NCBI RefSeq assembly: GCF_001613045.1
Contig: NZ_BDBP01000065.1
Location: 1-60,965 of the forward strand
Direction of reading: 5' to 3'
Length of the DNA: 60,965 bases
Source: Nocardia lijiangensis NBRC 108240
Lineage (GTDB): Bacteria; Actinomycetota; Actinomycetes; Mycobacteriales; Mycobacteriaceae
Both the position numbers and the translations under genes were made by a program. Positions 8,175 through 17,109 of the stretch are shown one piece after another. The stretch's first letter is position 1; every line of letters begins with the position of its first letter. Under the pieces are notes generated by a model, which was not told where the DNA came from, ran no database searches, and saw only the letters and a program-made list of their open reading frames with translations.

Positions 8175-9317
8175 TCAGCTCACCGCGCCGGCCGTAGCGG
8201 TGAAGGTGTTGCACTGGGTGGTGCGGTTCTCGTCGACGCCCGCTTCGAACCAGTCGCCGCTGTTCTCCGAGGACCCGTGGTCGCGCGCGTCGGTCGGTCC
8301 GTCGCCGCGGCCGCGCGCGTCCCGCCGCGCCACGCCGATCTGCGCGGTGGTGAGTGCACCGCCGTCCTCGGAGGAGCCGAGGTACATGCCGTTGAAGCAC
8401 TGCGCCTGCAACTCGATCCGGCGCGAGAGCTCCAGTCCGCGCTGGCTGCGGGTGCCCGCGTCCACCCGCTCGCTGTTGGCCTTGCGCAGGATGCCCGACA
8501 CGGCCTGCACGTGGTGGCCGTACTCGTGCGCGAACACCGAGAGGTAGACCACCCAGTTGTCCTTGAACAGATCGGTCTGCAACTGGCTGATCGGCATGTA
8601 GATGGTCTTGTTCGCCGGGCAGTAGAACGCGGCGAAGTTGGTGGTGGTGCCCGTGCACGGGGTGGAGATGCCCGCGGTGGAGGCGCTGACGTTCAGCGTC
8701 GGCGGAGTGAACGGCAGATTCGCCTTCTGCAGCACCGGCTTCCACGCGTTCTCCAGGCAGCCCGCCGCGGTCTCGAAGAACTTGCGCGCGGTCTCGACCT
8801 GCGTGCTCCACGGACTGTAATTGCAGTCGGCCGGGATCAGCGTCGCATTCGGATCGGTGAGCAGCGGGTTGCTGCCGGTCTCCGCGGGGCCCTGGGAACC
8901 ATCGGGGGTGTAGGTGAAACTCGGCGAGGGTCCCGAGGCGCGGTCGTTGCGGTCGCTGCGAATCGCGGTGCGCACCAACGCGCCCGCCACCAGGAACACC
9001 ACGACGAGCAGCAGCGAGACGATCTTGCTTCCGCCACCTTTCCGTGGCGGCTGCGGCGGACGGCCGGGCGGGCCGTACGGCATCGGGGGCGGCATCGGCG
9101 GACGGTACCCGGGTGGCTGACCGTAGCCGGGTGGCGCCGAATAACCCGGCGGCGGACCGTATCCCGGGCGCGGCGCGTAACCGGGCGGCGGACCGTAACC
9201 GGGCGCGGGCGGGTATCCGGGCGGGGGCCCGTAACCAGGGCGAGGGCCGTAGCCCGGCGGCGGAACCGGATGTCCACCAGGTGGAACCGGTCCATATCCG
9301 TACGGTGGTTGGGTCAC
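8175..9317 (-). CDS. Neutral zinc metallopeptidase, membrane-anchored (first of tandem pair)
   Basis: A 380-residue paralogue of the downstream gene with the same layout: a Pro/Gly/Tyr-rich N-terminus, one membrane helix at about 97-116 and an exported zinc protease domain with HEYGHH beginning at H264. It starts at a GTG (9317-9315). GAGGGGG lies nine bases upstream, and the beginning MTQPPYGYG matches the paralogue's MTTPPYGYG. A catalytic glutamate lies within HEYGH. The E/Q-A-Q-C-F-x-G-M segment after it is shared by both copies. The pair probably arose by tandem duplication, and the catalytic halves are more alike than the linkers. Confidence 0.88.
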   Translation of the reverse strand: MTQPPYGYGPVPPGGHPVPPPGYGPRPGYGPPPGYPPAPGYGPPPGYAPRPGYGPPPGYSAPPGYGQPPGYRPPMPPPMPYGPPGRPPQPPRKGGGSKIVSLLLVVVFLVAGALVRTAIRSDRNDRASGPSPSFTYTPDGSQGPAETGSNPLLTDPNATLIPADCNYSPWSTQVETARKFFETAAGCLENAWKPVLQKANLPFTPPTLNVSASTAGISTPCTGTTTNFAAFYCPANKTIYMPISQLQTDLFKDNWVVYLSVFAHEYGHHVQAVSGILRKANSERVDAGTRSQRGLELSRRIELQAQCFNGMYLGSSEDGGALTTAQIGVARRDARGRGDGPTDARDHGSSENSGDWFEAGVDENRTTQCNTFTATAGAVS

Positions 9318-9394
9318 TCCCCCGTACCCCCTCGCCTAAGATGATCGTCGACAGCCGCTGACGAAGAATAGCAACCTGTCTAGAGTAGGCACCC

Positions 9395-11020
9395 ATGCTG
9401 ACATTTCGGGGGGCCGCCGCAGGCGCGCTGATACTCGCCGCCGCGGGATTGGTGGCGACCGCGCCGGGTGCCAAGAGCGAACCGACGCCCGAAGGCGTGA
9501 CCATTGTCGCCGATCTGAAACTCAGCCGCGAGGGCGTGCTCGAAGTCGACGAAACAGTAACCGTGCCGCAGGGCGAATCGTTCAAGATGTCGCTGCCGCT
9601 GCGCCTTCAGTTGCAGAACGACGTGGAGCGCCGTTTCGAGGTCACCGATATCGATGCACAGGGCGCTGGCACCGCGACGGTCGCCAACGACCAGTTCACC
9701 ATCGACGCCAAGCCCGGCGAGTCCAGCTACAAGTACTCGATCCACAACACCGTCAGCGACGCACCCGGCACCCAGGTGTTCCACTGGCTCGGCGTGATGA
9801 ACACCGACATCGCGTCCATCAGCGCCTCGCTGATCAGCCCGAGCTTCGAAATGGCCATCGTGGACTGCAAACTCGGGCCGCCCGGCAACACGAGGCCGTG
9901 CGCCGACGTCCGGATCGAATCCGACGGCGTGCTCTGGCTGGAGCAGACCGATCTGAACAAGGGCGACGCCATCGACCTGACCCTGCAGCTGCCGCCCGGC
10001 ACCGTCCCCGCGAATGCCGACATCGAGGACGAGAGCGCGCCTGGTCCTTTCTCGGTGACCGGTCCGGTGCTCGCCGCGTTCGGTGTGCTGCTGCTCGCGC
10101 TGGCCGGTCTTGCCGTTTTCGTACTGCGCGCCCGTCGCGAGAATGCCGCGGCGGGTAGCGGTTCCGAGACCGTCGACCCGCTGCTGCGCGACGGCAACCA
10201 GGTGCAATTCACCTCGCCCGAGGGCATTCTGCCCGGTGAGGCCGGCGTGCTGCTCGACGAGCACGCGGACCCGATCGATATCGCCGCCACCGTGGTGGAT
10301 CTCGCGGTGCGCCGCTACATCTGGGTGACGCCGATCAGCGACAAGGACTGGCGCATCAACCGCGTGAACGCCGCCGACGATCAGCTGCGCGACTACGAGA
10401 AGGCGGTGTACACCGCGCTGCTGCCGGACGGCGCCGACTCGGTCACCCTCGGCGAATTGCGCGCTCCGGGAAGGGTGCAGGCCGAGCCGATCCGTCAGGC
10501 GATGATCGCCGACGCGGTGCGGCGGGGCGCCTTCGCCGACCGGTCCAGCATCGGGCTGCCGGTCTGGGTGGGCGGCGCGCTGATCGTCGCGGGCATCGCC
10601 GCCACGGTGGGCTTGGCCGTCACCGCGGGCTCGGCGCTGGTCGGTGTCGCGATCCTGCTCGCGGGCGTGGCGACCGTGCTGATGCCGAAGTACCTACCGG
10701 TGCGCACCCCGGCGGGCCGCAGGCTGGCCGGCCAGGTGCGCGCCCTGCAGCGCGGGCTGGATGCCACTCGGCGCGAACAGATTCCGCCGACCGACCAGGA
10801 GACAGTGTTCTCCCGCGCGTTGCCGTTCACCGTCATCGGCGGCCGCGCCGACAACTGGGTTCGCGCGTTCCGCGACCTGAACCCGGCCGCCGACGCTCAG
10901 CCCGGCCTCTACTGGTTCGGCAGCTTCGAACGCGACCAGAACCTGCACCGCTTCGCCGCCCACTTCCCGTTCTTCATCACCGCGCTCGAGGGACTGTTCA
11001 GCGGGTCGTCGGCCCGCTGA
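9395..11020 (+). CDS. DUF2207-type membrane protein
   Basis: A 541-residue exported membrane protein. Residues 1-28 form a signal peptide ending near GAKS. An extracytoplasmic beta-rich domain follows to about 210, then a membrane helix at about 218-242, a cytoplasmic region, a helical hairpin at about 389-430 and a Gly/Ser-rich end. This matches the DUF2207 (predicted membrane protein) family, whose function is not established. It is transcribed away from the metallopeptidase pair from a 77-bp divergent promoter region. A sequence TAGAGT lies about 15 bases before the ATG, and the leader is short. Confidence 0.8.
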   Translation: MLTFRGAAAGALILAAAGLVATAPGAKSEPTPEGVTIVADLKLSREGVLEVDETVTVPQGESFKMSLPLRLQLQNDVERRFEVTDIDAQGAGTATVANDQFTIDAKPGESSYKYSIHNTVSDAPGTQVFHWLGVMNTDIASISASLISPSFEMAIVDCKLGPPGNTRPCADVRIESDGVLWLEQTDLNKGDAIDLTLQLPPGTVPANADIEDESAPGPFSVTGPVLAAFGVLLLALAGLAVFVLRARRENAAAGSGSETVDPLLRDGNQVQFTSPEGILPGEAGVLLDEHADPIDIAATVVDLAVRRYIWVTPISDKDWRINRVNAADDQLRDYEKAVYTALLPDGADSVTLGELRAPGRVQAEPIRQAMIADAVRRGAFADRSSIGLPVWVGGALIVAGIAATVGLAVTAGSALVGVAILLAGVATVLMPKYLPVRTPAGRRLAGQVRALQRGLDATRREQIPPTDQETVFSRALPFTVIGGRADNWVRAFRDLNPAADAQPGLYWFGSFERDQNLHRFAAHFPFFITALEGLFSGSSAR

Positions 11021-11037
11021 GCGATACGTCACGCCGA

Positions 11038-11069
11038 AAGGCCGGGTCCTCCGAGGAGGACCCGGCCTT
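11038..11069. terminator. Bidirectional hairpin terminator
   Basis: AAGGCCGGGTCCTCC (11038-11052) is perfectly complementary to GGAGGACCCGGCCTT (11055-11069). It sits between the converging DUF2207 and ROK genes and is followed by a T-rich stretch on the plus strand. Confidence 0.85.
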
Positions 11070-11099
11070 CGGTCTTTCGGACTGTTCGGTGTTTCGGCG

Positions 11100-12368
11100 T
11101 CAGTCGGCGAACGCGGTGCGACGCATGGCGCTGAGCGGGTCCGCGTAGAGCGCGCTGAGCGAGGTCACCACGGCCGCGAATTCCTGGACCTTGCCGCCGA
11201 ATCCGCTGATGCGAATGTCGGTGGGCGGGAGGGTGGAACTCTGCCGGAACGCCTCGGCGACGTGCGCGATGCCGGGCCGGTAGCCGGTGAAGGCCTGCCC
11301 GCCGAGGATGACGCGATCCGGGTTGAGCATGTCGCGCACCAGCGCGACGGTGCTGCCGAGCATCGCGGCCCGTTCCGCGAGCAGTTCACGCGCAGGCACC
11401 GAACCGGCCGCGGCCGCGCGGTACAGATCCGCGATGGTCGAGCCCGCGGTTCCGTTGTACGCCGGGATGATTCCGCGCCCGACGGCCCGCGCGTGCAGCG
11501 CCCGGTCACCGACGGTGACCTCCAAGCAACCGCGCCTGCCGCAGGTGCATTCGACGTCGGAGCCGGTGGGCAGATGGGCGATGGAGCCGGGGCCGTTGCT
11601 CGGGGTGTGCACCCGGCCGTCGAGAGTGACTGCGATACCGGCGGTTTCACGCACATAGAAGAACAGGCTGCTACCGCGCTGCTGTCCCTCGCGCGGTTCC
11701 GGATTCGGCAGCAGCAGCTCGGAGCCCGCCATCGCCTCGACGTGCGGGGCCACCGAGACCGGCAGCTCGAGCACTTCGCCGAGCACGGCGCCGACCTGGG
11801 CGCCCTTCCATTCCAGTTTGGGGTGATCGACCACGCCCGTCAGCGGGTCGACGCGGCCACCGATCGCGACGCCCGCCCACAGCGGTTTTCGCCGATGCCA
11901 GCGCTGCAGAAAGGCTTTCGCGCTGCGCGCCACGGTCGTGGTCGCGAATTCCTGGCCGGTCTGCGGGGTGGCGATCGCCAGTCCGCCGAGAATCCGGCCG
12001 CGCAGGTCGGCGACCACGATCTTGGTCGCGGCGGCGCCGATGTGGATGCCCAGGGTCAGGTAGGTGTCGTGGTCGACCTCGAACGGCACCCGCGGGCGGC
12101 CCACCGCGCCCGAGGTGGTCAGGTCCGGCCGCTCCCGCAGCAACCCGGCGTTCAGCAGGGCCGACACCTGACGGTTGACCGTCGCGATGCTCAACCCCGT
12201 TGTGCGCGCGGCATTGTCGCGAGAGATCGGCCCGCCGGTCGCGGCGCGCAGCACGGCGGCCGCCGGGTTGTCGGAGATGCGGAGTTCCGGTGCGACGACG
12301 GGACGCTGAACACGGACACGGCCGGTAGCAACCCGCGAAACGGATCGTTCCAGGGTGGGGATCGACAT
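11100..12368 (-). CDS. ROK-family transcriptional regulator
   Basis: A 422-residue regulator of the NagC/ROK type. The N-terminal winged helix is at about residues 35-95, with the recognition segment ARTTGLSIATVNRQVSALL. The sugar-kinase-like domain follows. The structural zinc motif CTCGRRGCLE is present at about residue 280. The GHL-type histidine of the zinc site appears as IAHL. M. tuberculosis Rv0485 is a known regulator of this class. No sugar genes are adjacent, so its target is unknown. An upstream leader of about 50 bases has no visible operator palindrome. Confidence 0.87.
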   Translation of the reverse strand: MSIPTLERSVSRVATGRVRVQRPVVAPELRISDNPAAAVLRAATGGPISRDNAARTTGLSIATVNRQVSALLNAGLLRERPDLTTSGAVGRPRVPFEVDHDTYLTLGIHIGAAATKIVVADLRGRILGGLAIATPQTGQEFATTTVARSAKAFLQRWHRRKPLWAGVAIGGRVDPLTGVVDHPKLEWKGAQVGAVLGEVLELPVSVAPHVEAMAGSELLLPNPEPREGQQRGSSLFFYVRETAGIAVTLDGRVHTPSNGPGSIAHLPTGSDVECTCGRRGCLEVTVGDRALHARAVGRGIIPAYNGTAGSTIADLYRAAAAGSVPARELLAERAAMLGSTVALVRDMLNPDRVILGGQAFTGYRPGIAHVAEAFRQSSTLPPTDIRISGFGGKVQEFAAVVTSLSALYADPLSAMRRTAFAD

Positions 12369-12730
12369 ATGAAGTCCTTGCTGAAGTCCCGTCGAACGGG
12401 ACGTGCCTATACGAGCGGCGACGAGGCAGCTCGCGCGCCGAAAAGGCGGCTCAGCTGCGACGACGGGAGTAACACAGCTCCCGCGTCAGCGGCAGCCGCA
12501 GGCCGAGCGCGGCGGTCACGTAGGTGACCCGCAAGGCGGAGGGGCTGCTGATGGACATGCAAAAAAAGGTAACACCGAATTCACCGGCGCACCAAGCTTC
12601 CGCAGATTCCGGTGCTCGAGGACACACCGTTTTGCCTGGTCAGCGCCGGGCACGCCAAAACCCCGCCCGAGCGAGAAGCTCTGGGCGGGGCCGGTTTCCA
12701 CGGCGGTGACGACCGGGAAGCGCGAACGGA
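12369..12730. other. Intergenic region of 362 bases
   Basis: It contains the promoter side of the ROK gene and, at its right end, the terminator of the secreted-protein gene (12661-12690). Open frames here are short and without recognisable protein features. A run of seven A residues occurs near 12560. Confidence 0.5.
12661..12690 (-). terminator. Rho-independent terminator of the exported protein gene
   Basis: CCCCGCCC (12661-12668) pairs with GGGCGGGG (12683-12690), extended by GAGC/GCTC with a small mismatch. Read on the minus strand it is followed by TTTTGGC, the classic intrinsic layout. Confidence 0.85.
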
Positions 12731-13447
12731 CTACTTCGCGGGTGCGGGCGCGTTGAACGGCGCGTTGACCGTCGAGAAGTACTGGATGATCGCCGTGATG
12801 GCGAACGGCGCCGTCACGAAGATCTGGCCCGCGATGGTGCCGAGCGCGCCGACCGCGGCCGCTCCGGCGAGGCAGCCGACGGCCGCCGCGGGCAGGAAGG
12901 GACCGAACAGACCGACGATGGTGCCGCCGACCACCGCGCCGCCGAGGATGCCGCCGAGCACGCAGCCGACCGCCGCGCCGCCGAGACCACCGGCCAGTGT
13001 GCCGATGGTGGCGCCCATGCTGATGGTGCTGGTCAGCCGGGTCCAGGCCGCGACCTCACGGTCGTACTCGGACTTCCACGGCGCCTTGTCCTCGAACGGC
13101 AGCGCGACCGGCTTGTAGGCCGCGTGGTCGAGGTCGAGCTGCGGCGTCAGCGTCGCGGTGCGGCCCGAGATCTGCGCCGCGATCGGGAACTCGAACTCGT
13201 CGAGCCGGAACTTCAGCGGCGTGCCCGCGACCACGGTGCCGTCCGCGGCCTTGATCTTCAGCGCATCGTCCTCGGCGACGAGCGAACCGGCGTCGGTGCT
13301 GATGATCGCCGCGGTCTCGGTCTGGGTGGCGGTGTAGTTGATGACGTCCCCGGCGGGGGTCTCCGGACCGGCTACCGCGGTGCCCGCGGTAACGCCGGTC
13401 GCCATGGTCACGAGTGCCGCGACCACAGCGAGCTTCCTGATTTTCAT
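12731..13447 (-). CDS. Exported protein with glycine-zipper C-terminal domain
   Basis: A 238-residue secreted protein that I cannot assign to a named family. Residues 1-26 are a signal peptide (MKIRKLAVVAALVTMATG, cleavage near AVA-GP). A soluble, mainly beta region of about 100 residues follows. The second half, about residues 140-225, is made of hydrophobic helices packed with Gly and Ala (GGLGGAAVGCVLGGILGGAVVGG), a glycine-zipper pattern found in pore-forming or membrane-inserting proteins. Two or three Cys lie within it. Similar exported proteins are common in Nocardia and Rhodococcus (recollection, not tested). GAGGG precedes the ATG, and a strong terminator follows the gene. Confidence 0.75.
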   Translation of the reverse strand: MKIRKLAVVAALVTMATGVTAGTAVAGPETPAGDVINYTATQTETAAIISTDAGSLVAEDDALKIKAADGTVVAGTPLKFRLDEFEFPIAAQISGRTATLTPQLDLDHAAYKPVALPFEDKAPWKSEYDREVAAWTRLTSTISMGATIGTLAGGLGGAAVGCVLGGILGGAVVGGTIVGLFGPFLPAAAVGCLAGAAAVGALGTIAGQIFVTAPFAITAIIQYFSTVNAPFNAPAPAK

Positions 13448-13566
13448 GTGTACTGCTATCCCTCATCCGATGGAGCTTGTTCGAGGGGAAAGCATCGAGC
13501 ACCGGCGCGCCGGAGACGAGGGAAAAAAGCAGCGAGATTCGAATGGGGCAATCGCGGAGCGAAATG

Positions 13567-14151
13567 CTATTTCGCCGCGGCGGCCTTGGCTTCGGCCTTC
13601 ACCCGCTTCTTGAACGCACGCACCTCTAGCAGGGACTCCGCGTCGGTGATGTCGGCCGCCGAGCGTCGCGAGTCCTTCTCCGAATAGGCGCCCGCCGCCT
13701 TTTCCCACCCCGTCGGGCGTACCCCGAGTTGCTTGCCCAGCAGGGCGAGAAAAATACGCGCTTTCTGGTCGCCGTAACCAGGCAGTGCCTTCAGCCTGCG
13801 CAGCACTTCCTTGCCGTCCGGATCGCCGTTCCGCCAAATCGCGGCGGTGTCCCCGTCGTAGTGTTCGACGACGTATCGCGCCAGTTCCTGGGTGCGCCGG
13901 GCCATGGACCGCCCGTAGCGGTGGATGGCGGGTGGCGTCGCGGCGAGCTCCTCGAACGCCTCCGGATCGGCCTCGGCGATCCTGTTGATGTCGAACCCGT
14001 CCATCCGGTCGGCGATCTTCTTCGGACCGCGGAAGGCGTGCTCGAGTGGGAACTGCTGATCGAGCAGCATGCCCGTCAAGAGAGCGAACGGGTCTTCCGA
14101 CAGGAGCTTGTCGGCCTCCGGTTCCTGCGCGAGACACAGTGTGACGGTCAC
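13567..14151 (-). CDS. HhH-GPD family base-excision DNA repair protein
   Basis: A 194-residue protein of the small actinobacterial HhH-GPD type. It opens with LSEDPFALLTGMLLDQQFPLEHAF and carries a helix-hairpin-helix stretch LKALPGYGDQKARIFLALLGKQLGV at about residues 115-140, with a lysine-rich tail. The GTG start at 14151 is chosen over a longer frame reaching 14280. AAAGGA precedes it by seven bases, the extra residues look non-coding, and the longer form would overlap the divergent methyltransferase. The usual glycosylase catalytic Asp is not obvious, so activity is uncertain. The likely role is recognition or repair of damaged bases. Confidence 0.82.
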   Translation of the reverse strand: MTVTLCLAQEPEADKLLSEDPFALLTGMLLDQQFPLEHAFRGPKKIADRMDGFDINRIAEADPEAFEELAATPPAIHRYGRSMARRTQELARYVVEHYDGDTAAIWRNGDPDGKEVLRRLKALPGYGDQKARIFLALLGKQLGVRPTGWEKAAGAYSEKDSRRSAADITDAESLLEVRAFKKRVKAEAKAAAAK

Positions 14152-14244
14152 CGTCGTTCCTTTCGGGTTGTCGGCGCGTTCGTCTTCGATCATCTCACCC
14201 GCATCAGCTGTGCGGCACGCCACAGCCGCGCGTAGGCTCTGCCC

Positions 14245-15093
14245 ATGCCTCAGACGACGGCAATACCGAGGGACGGACACGCGCCCATGGACACCTATCC
14301 ACTACGCCCGGATCGCTTCGACAGCGCAGGTCAGGACCAATTGGTCGACGTGCGCGACCTGCAGGCCGCGCTACCCGGTATCCGGCGGCTGCGCACCTGG
14401 GCGCACGAGGCGCTCGCGCTACAGCCCGGCGAGCACGTCGTCGATGTGGGCTCCGGCACCGGCTCGGAGGTCCTCGCCTTCGCCGACGAGGTCGGCCCGA
14501 CCGGCGAGGCGGTCGGCGTGGAACCCGACCCGCATCTGCTCGCCTCCGCGGAGCGCCGCGCGACCCAGCTGAGCTCGCACGCGAAGTTCCACTCGGGCGA
14601 CGCCTACGGCATCCCGTTCGGCGCGGGCACCTTCGACGCGGCGCTGTGCGAGCGCGTCTTCCAGCACCTGACGGCGCCCGGCCGCGCGGCGAACGAGATC
14701 GCCAGGGTGCTGCGCCCCGGCGGTCGCGTCGTGGTGGTCGACGTCGACTGGGACACCGCGATCGTGCACCCGGGCGATCGTCAGGTGGTGCGCCAGGTGC
14801 TGGACACGCTGGTCTCGGCGACCACCAACCCGCTCTCCGGCCGCAGGCTTCCCGGCCTGCTCACCCAGGCCGGCCTGGTGATCGACGAGGTCGGCTCGCA
14901 CGCGCTCGTGCAGGACCGCAGCGTGGGTCCCGGCTCGCTGGTCACCCGGATCTCGGCCATGGCGGTGGCCCGCGGTTCCATCACCGAGGCCCAGCGCGAC
15001 CGCCTGCTCGCCGATCTCGAGCGCGGCGCCGACAGCGGCGATATTCATCTCTCGGTCACGATGTTCGCGGTGCTGGCGCACAAGCCGCGCTGA
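14245..15093 (+). CDS. Class I SAM-dependent methyltransferase
   Basis: A 282-residue methyltransferase. SAM-binding motif I is VVDVGSGTGSEVL at about residues 65-77. The acidic motif II is GVEPDP, and the post-motif region FDAALCERVFQHLTAPGRAANE is followed by the motif VLRPGGRVVVVD. These belong to the UbiE/type 11 group, which acts on small molecules. The substrate is unknown. It is divergent from the HhH-GPD gene with about 90 bases between. An alternative start is the ATG at 14287 (MDTYPLRP), which would remove 14 weakly coding residues. Confidence 0.88.
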   Translation: MPQTTAIPRDGHAPMDTYPLRPDRFDSAGQDQLVDVRDLQAALPGIRRLRTWAHEALALQPGEHVVDVGSGTGSEVLAFADEVGPTGEAVGVEPDPHLLASAERRATQLSSHAKFHSGDAYGIPFGAGTFDAALCERVFQHLTAPGRAANEIARVLRPGGRVVVVDVDWDTAIVHPGDRQVVRQVLDTLVSATTNPLSGRRLPGLLTQAGLVIDEVGSHALVQDRSVGPGSLVTRISAMAVARGSITEAQRDRLLADLERGADSGDIHLSVTMFAVLAHKPR

Positions 15094-15120
15094 GCCGAGC
15101 CGCTCGGACGTACACAGCCG

Positions 15121-15152
15121 ACGGCCCTCCGCACCCGGGTGCGGAGGGCCGT
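15121..15152. terminator. Perfect bidirectional hairpin terminator
   Basis: ACGGCCCTCCGCACCC and its exact complement abut with no loop excess (15121-15136 and 15137-15152). It lies between the converging methyltransferase and aminotransferase genes. Confidence 0.88.
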
Positions 15153-15162
15153 TGCTCTTCGT

Positions 15163-16452
15163 CTACTTGCCGAGCAGCTTCTCGGTGGCCGCCAGCAGGA
15201 CGCAGGTGGCCAGGCCGTCCATCGCCTTCTCCAGCTCGGGGAGCTTCGGGAAGCTGGGGGCGATGCGAATGTTCTTGTCCTCCGGGTCGTTCCGGTAGGG
15301 GAAGGCCGAACCCGCCGCGGTCAGCGCGATGCCCGCGTCCTTGGCCAGCGCGATCACCCGGGCCGCGGTGCCCTCGAGCACGTCCAGGCTGATGAAGTAG
15401 CCGCCCTTCGGCTCGGTCCACGAGGCGACCTTGGACGCGCCGAGCCGGTCCTCCAGGATCTTCAGCACCAGGGCGAACTTCGGCTCCAGGATCTCGCGGT
15501 GCTTCTGCATGTGCGCACGCACGCCCTCGGCGTCCCCGAAGAAACGCAGGTGGCGCAGCTGGTTGATCTTGTCAGGGCCGATGCTCTTCTTCGACGCGTG
15601 CGAGAGATACCAGTCCAGGTTCGCGGTGGACGCGCCGAGGAAGCTGACGCCCGCGCCCGCGAAGGTGATCTTCGAGGTGGAGGCGAAGACGATGGGCCGG
15701 TTCGGGTTTCCGGCGGCCGCGGCCAGGCCGAGCACGTCGATCACCGGCGCTGCGGTGTCGGTCAGCGGGTGCACCGCGTAGGCGTTGTCCCAGAACAGCC
15801 GGAAGTCCGGCGCCGCGGCGGGCATCGAAACCAGTTCCCGCACAACCTCTTCGGAGAAGACGACGCCGGTCGGGTTGGAGTAGTTCGGCACCGCCCACAG
15901 ACCCTTGATCTGCGGGTCGGCGGCGAGCAGCTCCGCGATGCGGTGCGTGTCGGGACCGTCGTGGCGCATCGGGATCGGGATCATCTCGAAGCCGAGCGCC
16001 TCGGTGATCGCGAAGTGCCGGTCGTAACCCGGCGCGGGACAGAGGAATTTCAGCGCGGGCTCGGCGGCCCAGCGACGCTCGGAATCGTTGGTGCCGTACA
16101 GCATCGCGTAGGTGATGACGTCGTGCATCAGCTCGAGGCTCGCGTTGTTGCCTGCGAGCAGGTTGTCGACCGGGACGCCGAGCAGCTCACCGAAGATGGC
16201 GCGCAGCTCCGGGAGACCGTGCAGCCCACCGTAGTTGCGGCAGTCGGTGCCGGTGCCGTCCCGGTAGTCGTCGACGCCGGGCAGGGACAGTAGCTCTGCC
16301 GAGAGGTCGAGTTGTTCCGGCGAAGGTTTTCCCCTCGTCAGGTCCAGCGTGAGCTTCTCGGTCTTGAGCGTCGCGTAATTCGCGGTCTGGGTCTCGTGTT
16401 CGGACACGAGCTCCTCATGGCTCATCAAACCGATCTGCGTTTGCCGGGGCAT
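15163..16452 (-). CDS. aspT: Class I aminotransferase, aspartate aminotransferase (Rv3722c type)
   Basis: A 429-residue PLP enzyme. The cofactor lysine is in FASTSKITFAGAG at about residue 255. The substrate-binding region reads PNYSNPTG and the domain-start motif is TRGKPSPEQLDLS. Length and motifs match the M. tuberculosis Rv3722c family, shown to be the main aspartate aminotransferase of that organism, linking glutamate and oxaloacetate to aspartate. The nearby dnaX and ffs genes on the same strand support orthology. The ATG at 16452 is followed by PRQTQIGLMSHEEL. A later Met (MSHEEL) is possible but less likely given family length. Confidence 0.92.
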   Translation of the reverse strand: MPRQTQIGLMSHEELVSEHETQTANYATLKTEKLTLDLTRGKPSPEQLDLSAELLSLPGVDDYRDGTGTDCRNYGGLHGLPELRAIFGELLGVPVDNLLAGNNASLELMHDVITYAMLYGTNDSERRWAAEPALKFLCPAPGYDRHFAITEALGFEMIPIPMRHDGPDTHRIAELLAADPQIKGLWAVPNYSNPTGVVFSEEVVRELVSMPAAAPDFRLFWDNAYAVHPLTDTAAPVIDVLGLAAAAGNPNRPIVFASTSKITFAGAGVSFLGASTANLDWYLSHASKKSIGPDKINQLRHLRFFGDAEGVRAHMQKHREILEPKFALVLKILEDRLGASKVASWTEPKGGYFISLDVLEGTAARVIALAKDAGIALTAAGSAFPYRNDPEDKNIRIAPSFPKLPELEKAMDGLATCVLLAATEKLLGK

Positions 16453-16683
16453 CCTGAGCAGCCTTTCGAAGCGGCGAAGGGGTGTGGGTCGACGTCCGTA
16501 CCGACAACCGTCGGTGGACCGTTGACCACGTTACCCGTGTGTTGCCCGGAATTGGAGGCATACCTTCCGCCCGCTCCGGCCATGCGCGGTGTGGTGACGG
16601 AATTCGTTCGGCTTTGCCGAATCTGCGTACGTGGGGGACCGATGGCGAGTGCCTGATCGTCGGCCGAGGGGGCCAGATATTAG

Positions 16684-16771
16684 GGGACCCCGCGCACCCG
16701 GCAGAGCCCGTTGACCCTTGCTGCCTTCCGGCCCTGGGGGAGTTCACAGGATGCGCGCCGCGCGGGATCCG
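16684..16771 (-). ncRNA. ffs: Signal recognition particle RNA (4.5S RNA)
   Basis: Read on the minus strand, the conserved SRP domain CAGGGCCGGAAGGCAGCAAG is present, with the GGAA tetraloop and the asymmetric loop that binds Ffh. The ends pair: GGATCCCGCGC near 16770 with GCGCGGGGTCC near 16685, giving an eleven-base terminal helix. Exact ends are estimated from this pairing. Confidence 0.93.
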
Positions 16772-16923
16772 TCGGCCAGTGTAGCGGGTCCTCCCCACTC
16801 CGTCCGAATGGGGCCGACCTCGCCCGCGCGCTCCGTCCTCCGAACCCCGCCCGACCAGTACAAACCATCGATTCACCAGGGTGATTTGGCGTGCGACCGG
16901 GGGCAACCGGTATGCTGCTCCAC

Positions 16924-17011
16924 GGAGGATTCGCCTAGTGGCCTATGGCGCTCGCCTGGAACGCGGGTTGGGTTAACGCCCTCAGGGGTTCAAATCCCCT
17001 ATCCTCCGCCA
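16924..17011 (+). tRNA. tRNA-Ser (anticodon GGA)
   Basis: A class II tRNA with acceptor GGAGGAT pairing with ATCCTCC. The anticodon loop is CTGGAAC, with a long variable arm, a GGTTCAAAT T-loop and an encoded CCA end at 17009-17011. The anticodon reads UCC and UCU serine codons. Confidence 0.96.
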
Positions 17012-17015
17012 CGGC

Positions 17016-17058
17016 AAACGCCTCTGATCAGCATTTACTGGCTGGTCAGAGGCGTTTT
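17016..17058 (+). terminator. Intrinsic terminator of tRNA-Ser(GGA)
   Basis: AAACGCCTCTGATCAGC (17016-17032) pairs with GCTGGTCAGAGGCGTTT (17041-17057), with one G-T pair, and continues into TTTCTGT. Confidence 0.88.
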
Positions 17059-17109
17059 CTGTATGCAAAAGGCCGAGTTGCCACAGCTGCATCGTCCGCG
17101 GAAACTTGC

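Noticed and set aside
12612..13118. A 168-codon plus-strand frame over the exported-protein gene
   Set aside because: It is antisense to the signal-peptide protein and crosses that gene's terminator.
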